Shown here piece after piece: positions 20,761 through 32,400 of a stretch of DNA of 64,000 nt (position 1 is the stretch's first letter; each line of letters starts with the position of its first letter). A model generated the notes under the pieces. That model had not been told where the DNA came from. It saw only the letters and a program-made list of their open reading frames with translations, and ran no database searches. Source of the DNA: Catalimonadaceae bacterium JC749. GTDB lineage: Bacteria > Bacteroidota > Bacteroidia > Cytophagales > Cyclobacteriaceae. The DNA is taken from positions 558,001-622,000 of the forward strand of contig JAJNNC010000002.1 in assembly GCA_021730635.1 (NCBI GenBank), written 5' to 3'. Position numbers and translations under genes: made by a program.

Positions 20761-21750
20761 ATGAAAAATGAAAGATCCACACAAAATAGAAGGACATTTC
20801 TTAAAAGCAGTACTTCGGCATTGGCTGGCTTAGGTCTGGTTGCCGTTGGTGGAATCAATATTACCGCTTGCGAAGAAAATAATGTAGAGGATGAGAATAA
20901 CGGCAATACCGACGGTGGAGAAAGCGAAACAAACCCGTTTAATTTTAAAACCCAAACAGTTCTGCTAAACAGCGGCTATGAAATGCCTATTCTTGGAATT
21001 GGTACTTTCAGATTATCCAACAGCCAGGCTGAAGAATCCGTATATCACGCTTTACTCGACGGGTATCGCCTGATAGATACTGCAGATATTTATGGAAATG
21101 AAAATGGCGTTGGCGAAGGAATCAGGAGATCGGGTGTACCGAGAGAAGAAATATTTCTCACTACTAAATTATGGACAGCCGATTATGCCAATGCGCAAAG
21201 AGAAATTGACGAAAGGCTGAGCCGGTTAGGATTGGATTATATAGACCTTTTGCTGCTCCATCATCCTGCGGCTAATGACCAAAATGCTTACAGAGCGATG
21301 GAAGAGGCCGTGGAACAGGGAAAAGTGCGCTCTATTGGTTTATCGAACTACTACGAGGTTGAATTCAGGGAAATGATGGGAATTGCTACCATCACTCCGG
21401 CTGTGGTTCAAAATGAAACGCATCCGTATAATCAAGGGAGAAACATGAAAGAGTTTTTGGAACTATACGGTACTATATTAGAATCCTGGTTTCCCCTTGG
21501 AGGCCGTGGCACCGGCAATACGCAACTTTTTAATGACGCTACCATCATGGATATTGCGAATGCACATGGAAAATCATCTGCTCAGGTGATCCTAAGATGG
21601 CACTTACAGACAGGTAACATTGCCATCCCAGGTTCAAGCAATCCTGACCATATACAAGAGAATTTTGAGATATTTGATTTTGAACTAACGAATGCAGAAA
21701 TGCAAATACTAAATGGATTAGACCGTCAACAAAGATTTTCCTCGTATTGA
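20761..21750 (+). CDS. Tat/lipoprotein aldo/keto reductase (AKR5-like)
   Basis: A 329-residue exported relative of the AKR at 15102-15950. The leader holds a twin-arginine (NRRTFLKSS) and a lipobox-like ITAC, followed by an acidic, Asn-rich linker (EENNVEDENNGNTDGGE) typical of Bacteroidota surface or periplasmic lipoproteins. The catalytic Asp (LIDTADIYG), Tyr, Lys (TTKLW) and His (LLHHPA) are present, as is the cofactor loop IAIPGSSNPDHIQENF. It starts 25 bases after the flavodoxin gene. Substrate unknown. Confidence 0.9.
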   Translation: MKNERSTQNRRTFLKSSTSALAGLGLVAVGGINITACEENNVEDENNGNTDGGESETNPFNFKTQTVLLNSGYEMPILGIGTFRLSNSQAEESVYHALLDGYRLIDTADIYGNENGVGEGIRRSGVPREEIFLTTKLWTADYANAQREIDERLSRLGLDYIDLLLLHHPAANDQNAYRAMEEAVEQGKVRSIGLSNYYEVEFREMMGIATITPAVVQNETHPYNQGRNMKEFLELYGTILESWFPLGGRGTGNTQLFNDATIMDIANAHGKSSAQVILRWHLQTGNIAIPGSSNPDHIQENFEIFDFELTNAEMQILNGLDRQQRFSSY

Positions 21751-21784
21751 TCCATGAGCCTGTCTAACGATTGATGTCAATAAA

Positions 21785-21877
21785 ATGAAGCGAATATTCA
21801 TCATCAATGCTTTTCTTTATTAAGCACTTTAGTTTTTGCACAAAAATTTAGAACAACGATTAGCCGCCATATTTTGA
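21785..21877 (+). pseudogene. Decayed start of a SnoaL/NTF2-like gene
   Basis: After an ATG, a decayed signal-like stretch leads to sequence encoding LVFAQK and to the DNA string TTAGAACAACGATTAGCCG (21846-21864), which matches, with one or two changes, the start of the truncated SnoaL-like gene at 22688 (TAGAACAACGATTAGCCACC). Stops break the frame. It is a very short relic, recognised only by this similarity. Confidence 0.5.
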
Positions 21878-21899
21878 AAATCAATAAGATCAAATAATT

Positions 21900-22670
21900 A
21901 TGGATTCAGATGTTTCATACAATTATCAAGGCAAAGTAGCGCTGGTTACTGGCGCTGCTTCAGGGATAGGATTAGCTACCGCAAAAGCCTTTGCTGTTGC
22001 CGGTGCAGCGGTGGTATTGGCAGGTAACAACCTGGGCGATATCCAAAAAGTTGCCAAAGAACTAGCAGAAAATGGTACTCAAGTTTTAGCGATAGAATGC
22101 GATGTGGCTTCAGAGGATCAAGTAAAAAATATGATTGCTAAAACCATTGAGGTTTTTGGTAAGTTGGATTTTGCCTATAATAATGCGGGTGTCATGAGCA
22201 GAAATACTGAAACAAGTGATCTCACTACCGATGAATGGAACCTCGTTATTGGTGTGAACCTTTCAGGTGTTCGCAACTGCATGAAATACCAACTTCTACA
22301 AATGAAACAGCAAGGGCATGGGGTCATCATCAATTGTTCATCTATGGGAGGTTTGAGGGGAGCAAAAGGTCTTTCAGCTTATTCAGCCTCCAAATTTGCA
22401 GTATTGGGGCTCACCAGGTCTGCCGCTTTAGAATACGCGGAACAAGGAATCCGCATCAATGCTATTTGTCCAGGCTTTGTGCATACGCCAATGGAGCAAA
22501 CCGTTTCGGGCGGAAGTTTAGATGTTTTGACCGAAATGGCAAAAATGGTTCCTGCAAAACGTTTTTGCGAACCCGAAGAAATTGCAGATAGTGTATTGTG
22601 GCTTTGCAGTTCTGGAGCCACGATGGTAATTGGACAATCATTGGCTATTGACGGTGGGATTACCACCTAA
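21900..22670 (+). CDS. Short-chain dehydrogenase/reductase (glucose 1-dehydrogenase-like)
   Basis: A 256-residue classical SDR. The cofactor motif TGAASGIG lies at residues 18-25, then NNAG, the catalytic Ser in IINCSSMGG and YSASK. The C-terminal segment MVIGQSLAIDGG is the hallmark of the FabG/glucose dehydrogenase-type branch. It is cytoplasmic. It is flanked on both sides by decayed SnoaL-like gene fragments, so its neighbourhood has been rearranged. The reaction is an alcohol/ketone interconversion with an unknown substrate. Confidence 0.92.
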   Translation: MDSDVSYNYQGKVALVTGAASGIGLATAKAFAVAGAAVVLAGNNLGDIQKVAKELAENGTQVLAIECDVASEDQVKNMIAKTIEVFGKLDFAYNNAGVMSRNTETSDLTTDEWNLVIGVNLSGVRNCMKYQLLQMKQQGHGVIINCSSMGGLRGAKGLSAYSASKFAVLGLTRSAALEYAEQGIRINAICPGFVHTPMEQTVSGGSLDVLTEMAKMVPAKRFCEPEEIADSVLWLCSSGATMVIGQSLAIDGGITT

Positions 22671-22687
22671 TTTTAAAACACTAAAAA

Positions 22688-22959
22688 ATGAAAATTTATT
22701 TATAATCTCTTTTTTATTCGTTAACTTTTTAAACGCTCAAACAATGGAAACAAAAAATGTAGAACAACGATTAGCCACCATCGAAGACAAGATGGCTATC
22801 AAGTATGTAGTAGACGTATTTTCCAACCTTGCCGTGGTCAACTTTCCAAAATTTTACGATAGCGGACAGGTCAGGAGCCCTGCGCATATTTTCCAGGCGT
22901 TTGTTGATACGGAAAGATTGTGGCGGTCAACGCGGGGTGTTGCCCTAAATTCGGTTTGA
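22688..22959 (+). pseudogene. SnoaL/NTF2-like gene, truncated and frameshifted
   Basis: The frame encoding LFIISFLFVNFLNAQTMETK looks like a signal peptide and is followed by VEQRLATIEDKMAIKYVV and FSNLA, very close to the start of the intact protein at 27394-27927 (VQQRLSVIEDKMAIKQVV). The natural ATG at 22688 is one base out of frame with this stretch. After FSNLA the sequence becomes unrelated and stops 42 residues later, so most of the alpha+beta barrel is missing. Confidence 0.75.
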
Positions 22960-22962
22960 AAA

Positions 22963-23853
22963 TTATTTCAGCCTGGCCCGGTACTCCGTTGGCGACATAC
23001 CCAGCATCTTTCGCACGTAGCGGCTAAAGAAGGAGATACTGGAAAAATGAAGCGTGTCAGCGATTTCGGTGAGCGTGAGGTTTTTGTTTCTCAGCAGCAT
23101 GATGATGCGTTGCGTGGTGTAGTTTTGAATCCATTCCATCGCCGTTTTCCCACTGTTTTTCTTACAAATTTCGGTGAGATACTTGGGTGTGACAAACAGT
23201 TTTTCGCCGTAGAACTCCACTTCACGGTGTTCCATGCAGTGCTCCTGCACCAGTTGCAAAAACCGCTCGAACAAAGAGCCGCGCTCATTCGTGCGATGAT
23301 GCTGCTCCATTTGATGGGCAAAGATGTTCCACATATCCATTACAAACAGTTGCACCTGGCAGTTGAGCGCTTCTTGCCAAAAGCGATGCCCGGTATCATG
23401 GTACTTCTCTTGCAGTAACCGGAAGTTGGTTTGGCAAATGCTTATGTCTGCTTCGGAAAGGGGCACCACCGGATGTTCCTGTGAGAACAAATACCCCCGG
23501 ATGCCCCAGCCGGTATCAGGATTGTTCTTGCTGAGCAGATCGAATGACAGCAGTAGAAATGAAGCCCGGAAATCGGGCGAAAACAGCACTTGGTTGATAT
23601 CTGCCGAGGGCAACCAAATCACCATATCGTGGGCAGAAATGTAGTAGGTTTGATCGGCCATTTGAAACTGCCCCGAACCACGGTGACAAAGAATATGCGT
23701 AAAGTACCGGACTAAATAATCGTCCGGGATTCTATCCGAATCAAAGCGGTCCAGCAAGATAACCTCAGCCGTGGGTTGTTCTGCGTATTCCTTCATACTT
23801 ATTAGTCTGTTTACTTCAGCTAAAGTAAGTTTTTGTGGTGAAGTACTTTTCAA
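22963..23853 (-). CDS. AraC-family transcriptional regulator
   Basis: A 296-residue regulator with the AraC DNA-binding region at the C-terminus: YGEKLFVTPKYLTEICKK forms the first HTH, and LTLTEIADTLHFSSISFFSR followed by VRKMLGMSPTEYR the second. The first 170 residues include a cupin-like sensing domain (CHRGSGQFQMADQTYYISAHD). It is divergent from the AKR operon starting at 23998, with 144 bases between them, and so is the likely controller of that operon. It is not closely similar to the AraC protein at 4389-5321. Confidence 0.9.
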   Translation of the reverse strand: MKSTSPQKLTLAEVNRLISMKEYAEQPTAEVILLDRFDSDRIPDDYLVRYFTHILCHRGSGQFQMADQTYYISAHDMVIWLPSADINQVLFSPDFRASFLLLSFDLLSKNNPDTGWGIRGYLFSQEHPVVPLSEADISICQTNFRLLQEKYHDTGHRFWQEALNCQVQLFVMDMWNIFAHQMEQHHRTNERGSLFERFLQLVQEHCMEHREVEFYGEKLFVTPKYLTEICKKNSGKTAMEWIQNYTTQRIIMLLRNKNLTLTEIADTLHFSSISFFSRYVRKMLGMSPTEYRARLK

Positions 23854-23956
23854 AATATCTTATTTCTCCGCTCATTTTTCAATAATAAGCTGAAAAAACC
23901 GAGTTATGTGAAAATATTACTGTAAAATATGTCTTACTTTTTCTGACGCTGCCCCG

Positions 23957-23964
23957 TAAATTTG
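23957..23964 (+). promoter_or_regulatory. Candidate -7 promoter element of the AKR operon
   Basis: TAAATTTG matches the Bacteroidota -7 consensus TANNTTTG, 33 bases before the ATG of the AKR at 23998 and inside the divergent araC-AKR intergenic space. The -33 region about 20 bases upstream is only T-rich, without a clean TTTG, which fits a promoter that needs an activator. Confidence 0.5.
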
Positions 23965-23967
23965 TAG

Positions 23968-25221
<1,254 letters not shown>

Positions 25222-25225
25222 TACC

Positions 25226-26332
25226 ATGAAAAATAATATCAATCGCAGAAGATTTTTACAAAGCAGCGCCCTCCTTACGGCAGGGCTGAGTTTCGGAAGT
25301 GCTTTCGCTTCCGGTTCTTATAAAGCAGCTTTACCCACGAACAATAAAAAACGCAAAATCGGCAATCTGGAAGTCTCTGCCCTTGGGCTTGGCTGTATGA
25401 ATATGGCTGGTGTATATAATGCTCCCCAACCTAAGGATGCAATGGTGAAAGTCATTCGCAAAGCCGTAGAAAATGGCGTCACGTTCTTTGATACAGCCGA
25501 AGTGTATGGCCCCTTTTACAGTGAAGAAATTGTTGCAGAAGCACTGGCTCCGTTCAGAAAGGAAGTGAACATTGCCTCCAAATTCGGCTTTAGCTTTAAC
25601 GGCGATCAAGTCACAGGAAAAGACAGCAGCCCGCAACACATTCGTAGTGCGGTGGAAGGGATGCTGAAACGCCTCAAAATTGACACGCTGGATTTATGCT
25701 ACCTGCACCGCATGGACCCCAACACCCCCATTGAGGAAATTGCCGGTACGGTGAAAGACCTCATTCAGGAAGGAAAGGTACGCAACTTTGGTTTGTCGGA
25801 AGTATCTCCCGAAACCATTCGCAGAGCCCACGCTGTGCAACCGGTAGCCGCCTTGCAGTCGGAATACTCCATGATAGAGCGCGTCATGGAACACGATATC
25901 ATTCCCCTTTGTGAAGAATTGGGCATTGCATTTGTCCCTTGGGGTCCATTGTGTAGAGGGATGCTCACAGGCCGGTTTGACGAAAGCTATATTCCGGAAC
26001 CCGACTACCGCAGGGCAGGTGTGCCTTATTTCACTCCGGAAGCCCTGGAAGCCAATCTGCAGATGGTCGATTTGCTAAAGGCATGGGGGGAGAAAAAGGC
26101 AGTCACCGGAATGCCGGCCACTCCCGCTCAGATTGCCCTGGCGTGGCTTTTGGCGCAGAAGCCATTTATAGTACCTATTCCCGGTACAACAAACCCGAAT
26201 CATCTTATGGAAAATATCGGAGCGATGGCGATTGAGTTCACAGCAGAAGAATTAGCCGAAATGCGTACAGCTATTGAGAAGATACCCACGGTAGGGTTTA
26301 GAGAACCGGAATCCGTTTTGCAGAACCTATGA
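25226..26332 (+). CDS. Tat-exported aldo/keto reductase
   Basis: A 368-residue AKR beginning four bases after the previous one. The leader is Tat-type (NRRRFLQSSALLTAGLSFG). The catalytic residues are in FFDTAEVYG (Asp, Tyr), IASKFGF (Lys) and CYLHRMDP (His). The cofactor segment is IVPIPGTTNPNHLMEN. It is similar to, but clearly diverged from, the preceding AKR, so it looks like an old tandem duplicate. Its last codons overlap the first codons of the hydrolase gene by four bases, implying translational coupling. Confidence 0.92.
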   Translation: MKNNINRRRFLQSSALLTAGLSFGSAFASGSYKAALPTNNKKRKIGNLEVSALGLGCMNMAGVYNAPQPKDAMVKVIRKAVENGVTFFDTAEVYGPFYSEEIVAEALAPFRKEVNIASKFGFSFNGDQVTGKDSSPQHIRSAVEGMLKRLKIDTLDLCYLHRMDPNTPIEEIAGTVKDLIQEGKVRNFGLSEVSPETIRRAHAVQPVAALQSEYSMIERVMEHDIIPLCEELGIAFVPWGPLCRGMLTGRFDESYIPEPDYRRAGVPYFTPEALEANLQMVDLLKAWGEKKAVTGMPATPAQIALAWLLAQKPFIVPIPGTTNPNHLMENIGAMAIEFTAEELAEMRTAIEKIPTVGFREPESVLQNL

Positions 26333-27378
26333 TGAACAGAAAAATTCTTATCGTATTTTTCCTGGGTTGGGCGCATATCTCTCCTGCGCAGTCACTGACT
26401 GACGTACAGTCGGCAGACGAACCGCTAATGTTACAATCGGTCGGCAGTTTTTATCTGGGAGGCGAAAAGCAATCCCAAAGTATAAGCGAACTGGGCGGCT
26501 TCAGCTCGAAAGGACAGGTTACGATCAACCAGATGTACGTGAATTATATGGTGCCGTACCGTCGCACTGATAGTATTTCTTTCGTGTTGATTCATGGCAT
26601 GAATTTGAGCGGTAAAACCTGGGAAACCACACCGGACGGACGGATGGGTTGGAGTGAATACTTCGTAAGAAAAGGCTACCCGGTGTACTGGGTTGACCAA
26701 GTGGGGGCGGGACGCTCCGGTTTTAACCAGAAGCACTACAATCTGGTGAGAGAAGAACAGGTGGCCGCCAAAAATCAGCCGGCTTTCCAACGGATTTCAG
26801 ATGAGAACACGTGGATCAATTTTCGTTTTGGACTGGAAGATCAACAGCCCGTGCAAGAGGCAAAATATCCCATTGGCGCTGTAGATGAGTTCTCGAAACA
26901 GAGCGTTCCCTTTGCCCTGTTTGGCTTGCCTGATCCGAATCCGAACTATCTGAATCTTGCTGAACTTGCCGCCGAGCTACAACAAACGGTACTGGTCAGT
27001 CACTCCCAGTCGGGAAGGTTTCCCATTGAGGCCGCACTATTGAATCCGGAAGGCGTGAAGGCGATGGTACTGCTGGAGCCGGGCGGTTCAGGGGATGACT
27101 ACTCCGACCAGCAGGTAAGTGCTTTGGCAACTATTCCCTTGCTGGTGGTGTTCGGCGACAATTTGGAAAACGAGACCGGTATTGCGGGCCATTCCTGGAA
27201 AACCTACTATGACGCTTGGGGAAGATTTGTACAGCGGTTGGATGCCGCCGGGGGGAAAGCCCAACTGCTCTATTTGCCTGACCTAGGTATCCGGGGCAAT
27301 AGCCATATGCTGATGCAGGATACAAATAATCAGCAAATAGCGGATATCATTTTAGATTGGATTAAAGACAACAAATAA
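26329..27378 (+). CDS. Exported alpha/beta hydrolase
   Basis: A 349-residue alpha/beta hydrolase with a signal peptide (ILIVFFLGWAHISPAQ). Seen: the oxyanion-side LIHGMNLSGKTWE, DQVGAGRSGF, and a nucleophile elbow VLVSHSQSGRFP with the serine in S-H-S-Q-S-G, and a late GNSHMLMQD that could carry the catalytic histidine. The GRSGF loop and length resemble the esterase group annotated as alpha/beta hydrolases in similar redox clusters. Translation starts at one of two adjacent ATGs overlapping the end of the AKR gene. Periplasmic ester hydrolysis feeding the AKRs is a reasonable guess. Confidence 0.85.
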   Translation: MMNRKILIVFFLGWAHISPAQSLTDVQSADEPLMLQSVGSFYLGGEKQSQSISELGGFSSKGQVTINQMYVNYMVPYRRTDSISFVLIHGMNLSGKTWETTPDGRMGWSEYFVRKGYPVYWVDQVGAGRSGFNQKHYNLVREEQVAAKNQPAFQRISDENTWINFRFGLEDQQPVQEAKYPIGAVDEFSKQSVPFALFGLPDPNPNYLNLAELAAELQQTVLVSHSQSGRFPIEAALLNPEGVKAMVLLEPGGSGDDYSDQQVSALATIPLLVVFGDNLENETGIAGHSWKTYYDAWGRFVQRLDAAGGKAQLLYLPDLGIRGNSHMLMQDTNNQQIADIILDWIKDNK

Positions 27379-27393
27379 AATATCTCACGAACT

Positions 27394-27927
27394 ATGAACA
27401 CTACACAACGAATAATCATCACTATTTTACTATTAATCATGACCCATATGAGCTTCGGACAAAACAACAATCAAGCAGATGTGCAACAACGCCTGTCGGT
27501 GATAGAGGACAAAATGGCCATCAAGCAGGTGGTGGATGAATTCTCGAACCTGGCTGACACCAAAGAAATTGATCGGCAGGTGATGCTCTTCACCGAAAAC
27601 GGCGTGGTAGAATCTCTCACTAACGGCCAGCGTTCTTCCTTACTGGAAGGCCGGGAGCAATTGAAAGAGGTATTTTCGGGCTTCCTGGCTAATTTTCATA
27701 CGGTATATCACCAAAATGGACAACAGACCATTGATTTACAAGGTGACAAAGCAGAAGCCACCTCGTACTGCCGGGTCATTCTGGTGGGTGAGCAAGACGG
27801 TAAGTCCATGAAAACTACGTTGTACACCATTTACAACGACAAGTTTGTAAAGCAAGACGGTCAGTGGCTCATCCAACACCGCACATCCAACTTCGTGTGG
27901 CGAGAAGTAGAAGAGGTGGCGCAGTAG
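27394..27927 (+). CDS. Exported SnoaL/NTF2-like protein
   Basis: A 177-residue protein with a signal peptide (IIITILLLIMTHMSFGQ) and an alpha+beta barrel of the SnoaL-like family: VQQRLSVIEDKMAIKQVVDE, then MLFTENGVVESL, and the C-terminal YNDKFVKQDGQWLIQHR. Family members include steroid isomerase- and dehydratase-type enzymes and many binding proteins, so the role is open. It ends the four-gene operon. Two broken copies lie at 21785-21877 and 22688-22959. Confidence 0.87.
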   Translation: MNTTQRIIITILLLIMTHMSFGQNNNQADVQQRLSVIEDKMAIKQVVDEFSNLADTKEIDRQVMLFTENGVVESLTNGQRSSLLEGREQLKEVFSGFLANFHTVYHQNGQQTIDLQGDKAEATSYCRVILVGEQDGKSMKTTLYTIYNDKFVKQDGQWLIQHRTSNFVWREVEEVAQ

Positions 27928-28072
27928 CATCCTTTATTTTGAAGTACTAGAATATGCTAAGCGTCCGACGCTCGGTGTGGGACGGGGTCCCCTGTAGTAC
28001 TGGTAATGGTTCGGGCTATTATTTCCGTTAATTCGGTATAAGAGTAAATAGAAAATTTAACTGTATGCGATA

Positions 28073-28093
28073 AGAGATTTTTCTTAAATCTCT
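28073..28093. promoter_or_regulatory. Perfect 8-bp inverted repeat upstream of RND operon
   Basis: AGAGATTT and AAATCTCT are separated by five bases (TTCTT), 46 bases before the first possible start of the adaptor gene. No T-run follows, so it is not a standard terminator. It could be an operator for a local repressor of the efflux operon, but no regulator gene adjoins it. Confidence 0.45.
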
Positions 28094-28139
28094 CATAAAT
28101 ATTCATTAGGCAGACAGAGACAAATTAAATGATAAAACT

Positions 28140-29435
28140 GTGAAACAGAACACATCAATTGTGACCATTGGAAACCGTGCCAGCTTTGTCCATACGATGG
28201 TATATCTATACCTTCTGCGATACAGCTTGTTTTCTGCTTCTGTAAAAACAGTTGCAAAAATAACTGTAATATACCCTTGGCAAAAACCTTTTGCCTATTT
28301 GCATATTTTGCTTCTTTCTTTATCAATGATGATTTTAGGTTGTAATAGACCGGAAGAATCAGCTTCTTCAGATATTCCCGAATATCCGGTACTTACGTTA
28401 GTTCCAAGGCAAGTCACCTTATTTACAAATTATCCAGTCACAATACAAGGCTATCAGAACGTTGAAATCCGTCCCAGAATTGATGGTTATATTGAAACTA
28501 TCTATGTGGACGAGGGGGCGATCGTGCAAAAGGGGGATCCACTTTTCCAAATAAATGCTCCGCAATATGAACAAGAAGTAAGAACTGCTGAAGCTGACAT
28601 CGAGATAGCCCAGGCCGACTTACAGGCTGCAGAAATGGAGGTAGAAAGAATACGCCCTTTAGTAGAAAAGAGTATCATCGGTAATTATGAACTAGAATCA
28701 GCGAAATCAACACTAAAATCAAGAATGGCTTCCCTTGCTCAAGCTGAAGCCAGATTAGCCAACGCCAGAACAAATCTAGGCTATACCAAGATTAACAGTC
28801 CTACGAATGGCGTCATTGGGGAAATACCGCATAGAATAGGAAGCCTCGTGAGTAGCAACATGGCTGAACCGTTGACTACGGTTTCCAATGTTGAAAGATT
28901 CTATGCGTATCTCTCTATCAATGAAAAACAATTTCTTGACTTTCGAGAAAACAGCACAGATACAACTTTGGAAGGTCGGGTAGAATCTCTTCCCCCGGTG
29001 AAGCTCCTTTTGGCGAATGGCACGGAATTCCCAAGACCGGGTACCATTGTACCCGGAAGTGGTATCATTGATACCCAGACCGGTTCCCTCAGTATCAGAG
29101 CCAGTTTTGAGAATATCAATTATCTGGTTCGTAGTGGAAGTTCAGGTACGTTAATGATCCCTCAGACATATGACTCTGCACTTCTTATACCACAAAAGGC
29201 AACCTTTGAATTGCAGGGAGAGCGCTTTGCCTATGTAGTACAAGATACTAATACGGTTCAAAGTGTTTCTATAGAAGTCGCCGATAACGATGACGGTCAA
29301 TTTTTTATAGTCGAAGAAGGATTGCAACCAGGCAACAAAGTCGTAGTGGAAGGAATTGGAAGTTTGCGGGATGGAGCACAAATAAATCCAAAAACTGTCA
29401 ATGCCGATCGTCTCTATCGTGAATCCGATCATTAA
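28140..29435 (+). CDS. RND efflux periplasmic adaptor lipoprotein (MexE/AcrA-like)
   Basis: Membrane-fusion protein linking an inner-membrane RND pump to an outer-membrane channel. Up to 431 residues if started at GTG 28140. A lipobox signal (LSMMILGC) with cysteine near residue 62 shows the true start is probably later, for instance ATG 28197 or an alternative codon nearer the signal. Next come the lipoyl half-motif (NVEIRPRIDGYIETIYV), a coiled-coil hairpin rich in Glu/Ala (residues about 145-195) and the second half-motif (YTKINSPTNGVIGEI). It is followed by pump and outer-membrane factor genes on the same strand. Confidence 0.88.
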   Translation: MKQNTSIVTIGNRASFVHTMVYLYLLRYSLFSASVKTVAKITVIYPWQKPFAYLHILLLSLSMMILGCNRPEESASSDIPEYPVLTLVPRQVTLFTNYPVTIQGYQNVEIRPRIDGYIETIYVDEGAIVQKGDPLFQINAPQYEQEVRTAEADIEIAQADLQAAEMEVERIRPLVEKSIIGNYELESAKSTLKSRMASLAQAEARLANARTNLGYTKINSPTNGVIGEIPHRIGSLVSSNMAEPLTTVSNVERFYAYLSINEKQFLDFRENSTDTTLEGRVESLPPVKLLLANGTEFPRPGTIVPGSGIIDTQTGSLSIRASFENINYLVRSGSSGTLMIPQTYDSALLIPQKATFELQGERFAYVVQDTNTVQSVSIEVADNDDGQFFIVEEGLQPGNKVVVEGIGSLRDGAQINPKTVNADRLYRESDH

Positions 29436-29472
29436 TACAAATAAAGCAAATGAGTGACAAATCTAAGGTACC

Positions 29473-32400
29473 ATGATAAAAAGATTTATAGAACGCCCCA
29501 TACTTTCGGCAGTTATATCAATTCTCATTGCCATTTTGGGAGTTCTGGGACTTACCAGCTTACCGGTTTCTCAATATCCAGAAATCGCTCCACCTACAGT
29601 TGTGGTTTCCGCTTCGTATCAGGGGGCTAATGCCGAAGCAGTACTCAGCAGCGTGGTGGTCCCTCTAGAAGAACAGATCAATGGGGTAGAAAATATGACG
29701 TACATGACATCTACTGCTGGTAATGATGGTACTGCGTCGATTACGATCAACTTCGAGCTGGGTACCAATCCTGACATCGCGGCGGTGAACGTACAAAACC
29801 GGGTATCCAGAGCTACTCCCCTTTTACCTTCCGAAGTAACCAGAGCAGGTGTGACCACCTCAAAGAGGCAGAGCAGTAACATACTGATCTTCACGCTCTA
29901 CAGTGATAACCCAACTTTTGACCAAACGTTTCTGACAAATTATGCAGCCATTAACTTAATTCCGCAACTTCAGCGGGTGAATGGTGTAGGCGACGCGCGG
30001 GTATTCGGTGACAACAACTACGCCATGCGCATTTGGTTAAAGCCTGACGTCATGGCGTCATATGGCCTGGTTCCTGATGATATTAGTGCGGTGTTAGCCG
30101 AACAAAATGTTGAAGCAGCACCTGGTCAATTTGGGGAAAGCGTGGACCAGGCGTTTCAATACGTGTTAAAGTATAGTGGCCGATTGAACAGTGAAGAAGA
30201 ATTTGGGGATATAGTCATTCGTACGGCCGAGAACGGACGGATACTAAGACTAAGAGACATTGCTCGAATAGAATTAGCTTCCGTAAGCTACTCTACCTCT
30301 ACCGAAACAAACGGGAAGCCAGCCGTTGGAATTGCCATCAGTCAGAGTGCGGGTTCTAATGCGCAAGAGGTTATTGATGAAAGCTTAAAGACATTGGAGG
30401 AAGCCTCTAGAATTTTTCCGGAAGGGATAAACTACATCAATTTTGTAAACGCAAATGACTTTTTAAATGAGTCAATTGAGAAAGTGATCTCCACACTTAT
30501 TGAAGCTTTTGTACTGGTATTTTTGGTAGTTTACTTGTTTTTACAAGACTTTCGCTCCACGCTAATTCCAGCGGTCACGGTTCCAGTTGCTATTGTCGGT
30601 ACTTTTTTCTTTTTAGGTCTCTTTGGGTTTACCATAAACTTACTCACTTTGTTTGCTTTGCTATTGGCGATTGGTATCGTGGTTGACGATGCCATTGTGG
30701 TAGTGGAAGCAGTCCATGCAAAACTTGATACAGGGTACACTTCAGCCAGAGAAGCAACTGAAGATGCTATGGGAGAAATAACGGGAGCTATTATTTCTAT
30801 TACCTTGGTAATGGCAGCCGTATTCGTACCCGTTAGTTTCATTACTGGTTCTACCGGTGTGTTTTTTCAGCAGTTTGGTCTAACCTTGGCCATTGCCATT
30901 ATTTTAAGTGCAGTTAATGCGCTTACGCTGAGCCCAGCACTGTGCGCTATCCTCCTTAAACCTGCCTCATCAGAGAAAAAGAGGTTCATGCAGCGGTTCC
31001 ATAAAGGATTTAATGCTGCACTAGAAGCGACGCTTTCCAAATACACTAAAGCAGTGGGTTTTCTTATGCTTAAAAGATGGATAGTCTGGGCCGGCATGGG
31101 GGTCTTCGCTACGCTGCTGGTCTATTTATTCACTACTACACCCAAAGGGTTTGTACCCAATGAAGATATGGGTGTGATAATTTCGGAGGTCCGCCTTCCT
31201 CCCTCGGCATCGCTGGACCGTACCGAGGAGGTAGTGGAGGATGTTGAAAAAATTATTACTTCTCTAACTGAAGTTGCTAATGCTTTTCATGTTACAGGTC
31301 GAGGAATTATCAGTGGTCCGGGAAGTAATTATGGATTTATCATTACACGACTTAAACCGTTGGAAGAACGAGAGGGTGAGGGGCAAGATGTACCATCTCT
31401 GATCGAGGAACTTTTTGCACTCACTAGCGTCATTCGTGAAGCACAGGTCATTTTCTTCTCTCCACCACCCATATCCGGATTTAGTATCTCTGGTGGATTT
31501 GGTTTTCAATTACAGGACAGAAGCGGGTCTGGTATTACTCAATTTGCCGAAGTGAGTCAGGAATTTCTTGCAGCACTCAACGAGCGCCCGGAAATTCAAT
31601 ATGCATCTACGTCTTTTAACCCTAATTTCCCACAGTTCCAAATCAACGTCAATGTAGAAAAAGTAAAAGACGCGGGTCTTACGGTGACGGACATTCTAAA
31701 CACCTTACAAGGCTACTACGGTGGAGTATATGCTTCCAATTTTAACCAGTTTGGCAAGCAATACAGAGTGATGTATCAGGCAGAACCCTTATTCCGAACT
31801 GATGCCGAAAGTCTAAATACCATTTACGTACGAAATGCTAATGACATCATGGCTCCGATCAGTGAGTTCATAAGTCTGGAAAGAGTTTACGGACCTCAAT
31901 CTATCAACCGATTTAATCTTTTCACTTCTATAGATGTAAATGGTGCCCCGGCATCAGGCTATAGTTCGGGCGATGCAATTCAAGCGATCGAAGAAGTAGC
32001 TTTACAGTTTTTGCCGCCAGGTTATGGTTATGAGTTTTCAGGTATAACCCGGGAAGAAATTGCTTCAAGTAACCAGACATTATTCATTTTTTTGCTGGTC
32101 ACCACTTTTGTTTATTTCCTGCTTTCAGCTCAATACGAAAGTTTTATGCTACCCCTCGCTGTGCTGTTTTCTCTTCCAGTGGGGCTTTCTGGTACATTCC
32201 TGTTTATTCAGATGTTCGATATAGCGAATAATATCTATGTACAGATAGCAGTCATTATGCTCGTTGGACTGCTCGCCAAGAATGCAATCCTAATTGTTGA
32301 ATTTGCAGTAGATAGAAGAAGAAAAGGAATGCCTTTGCAGCAAGCAACTCTCGAGGGGGCCAAAGCACGCTTTCGCCCTATTTTGATGACTTCTTTTTCA

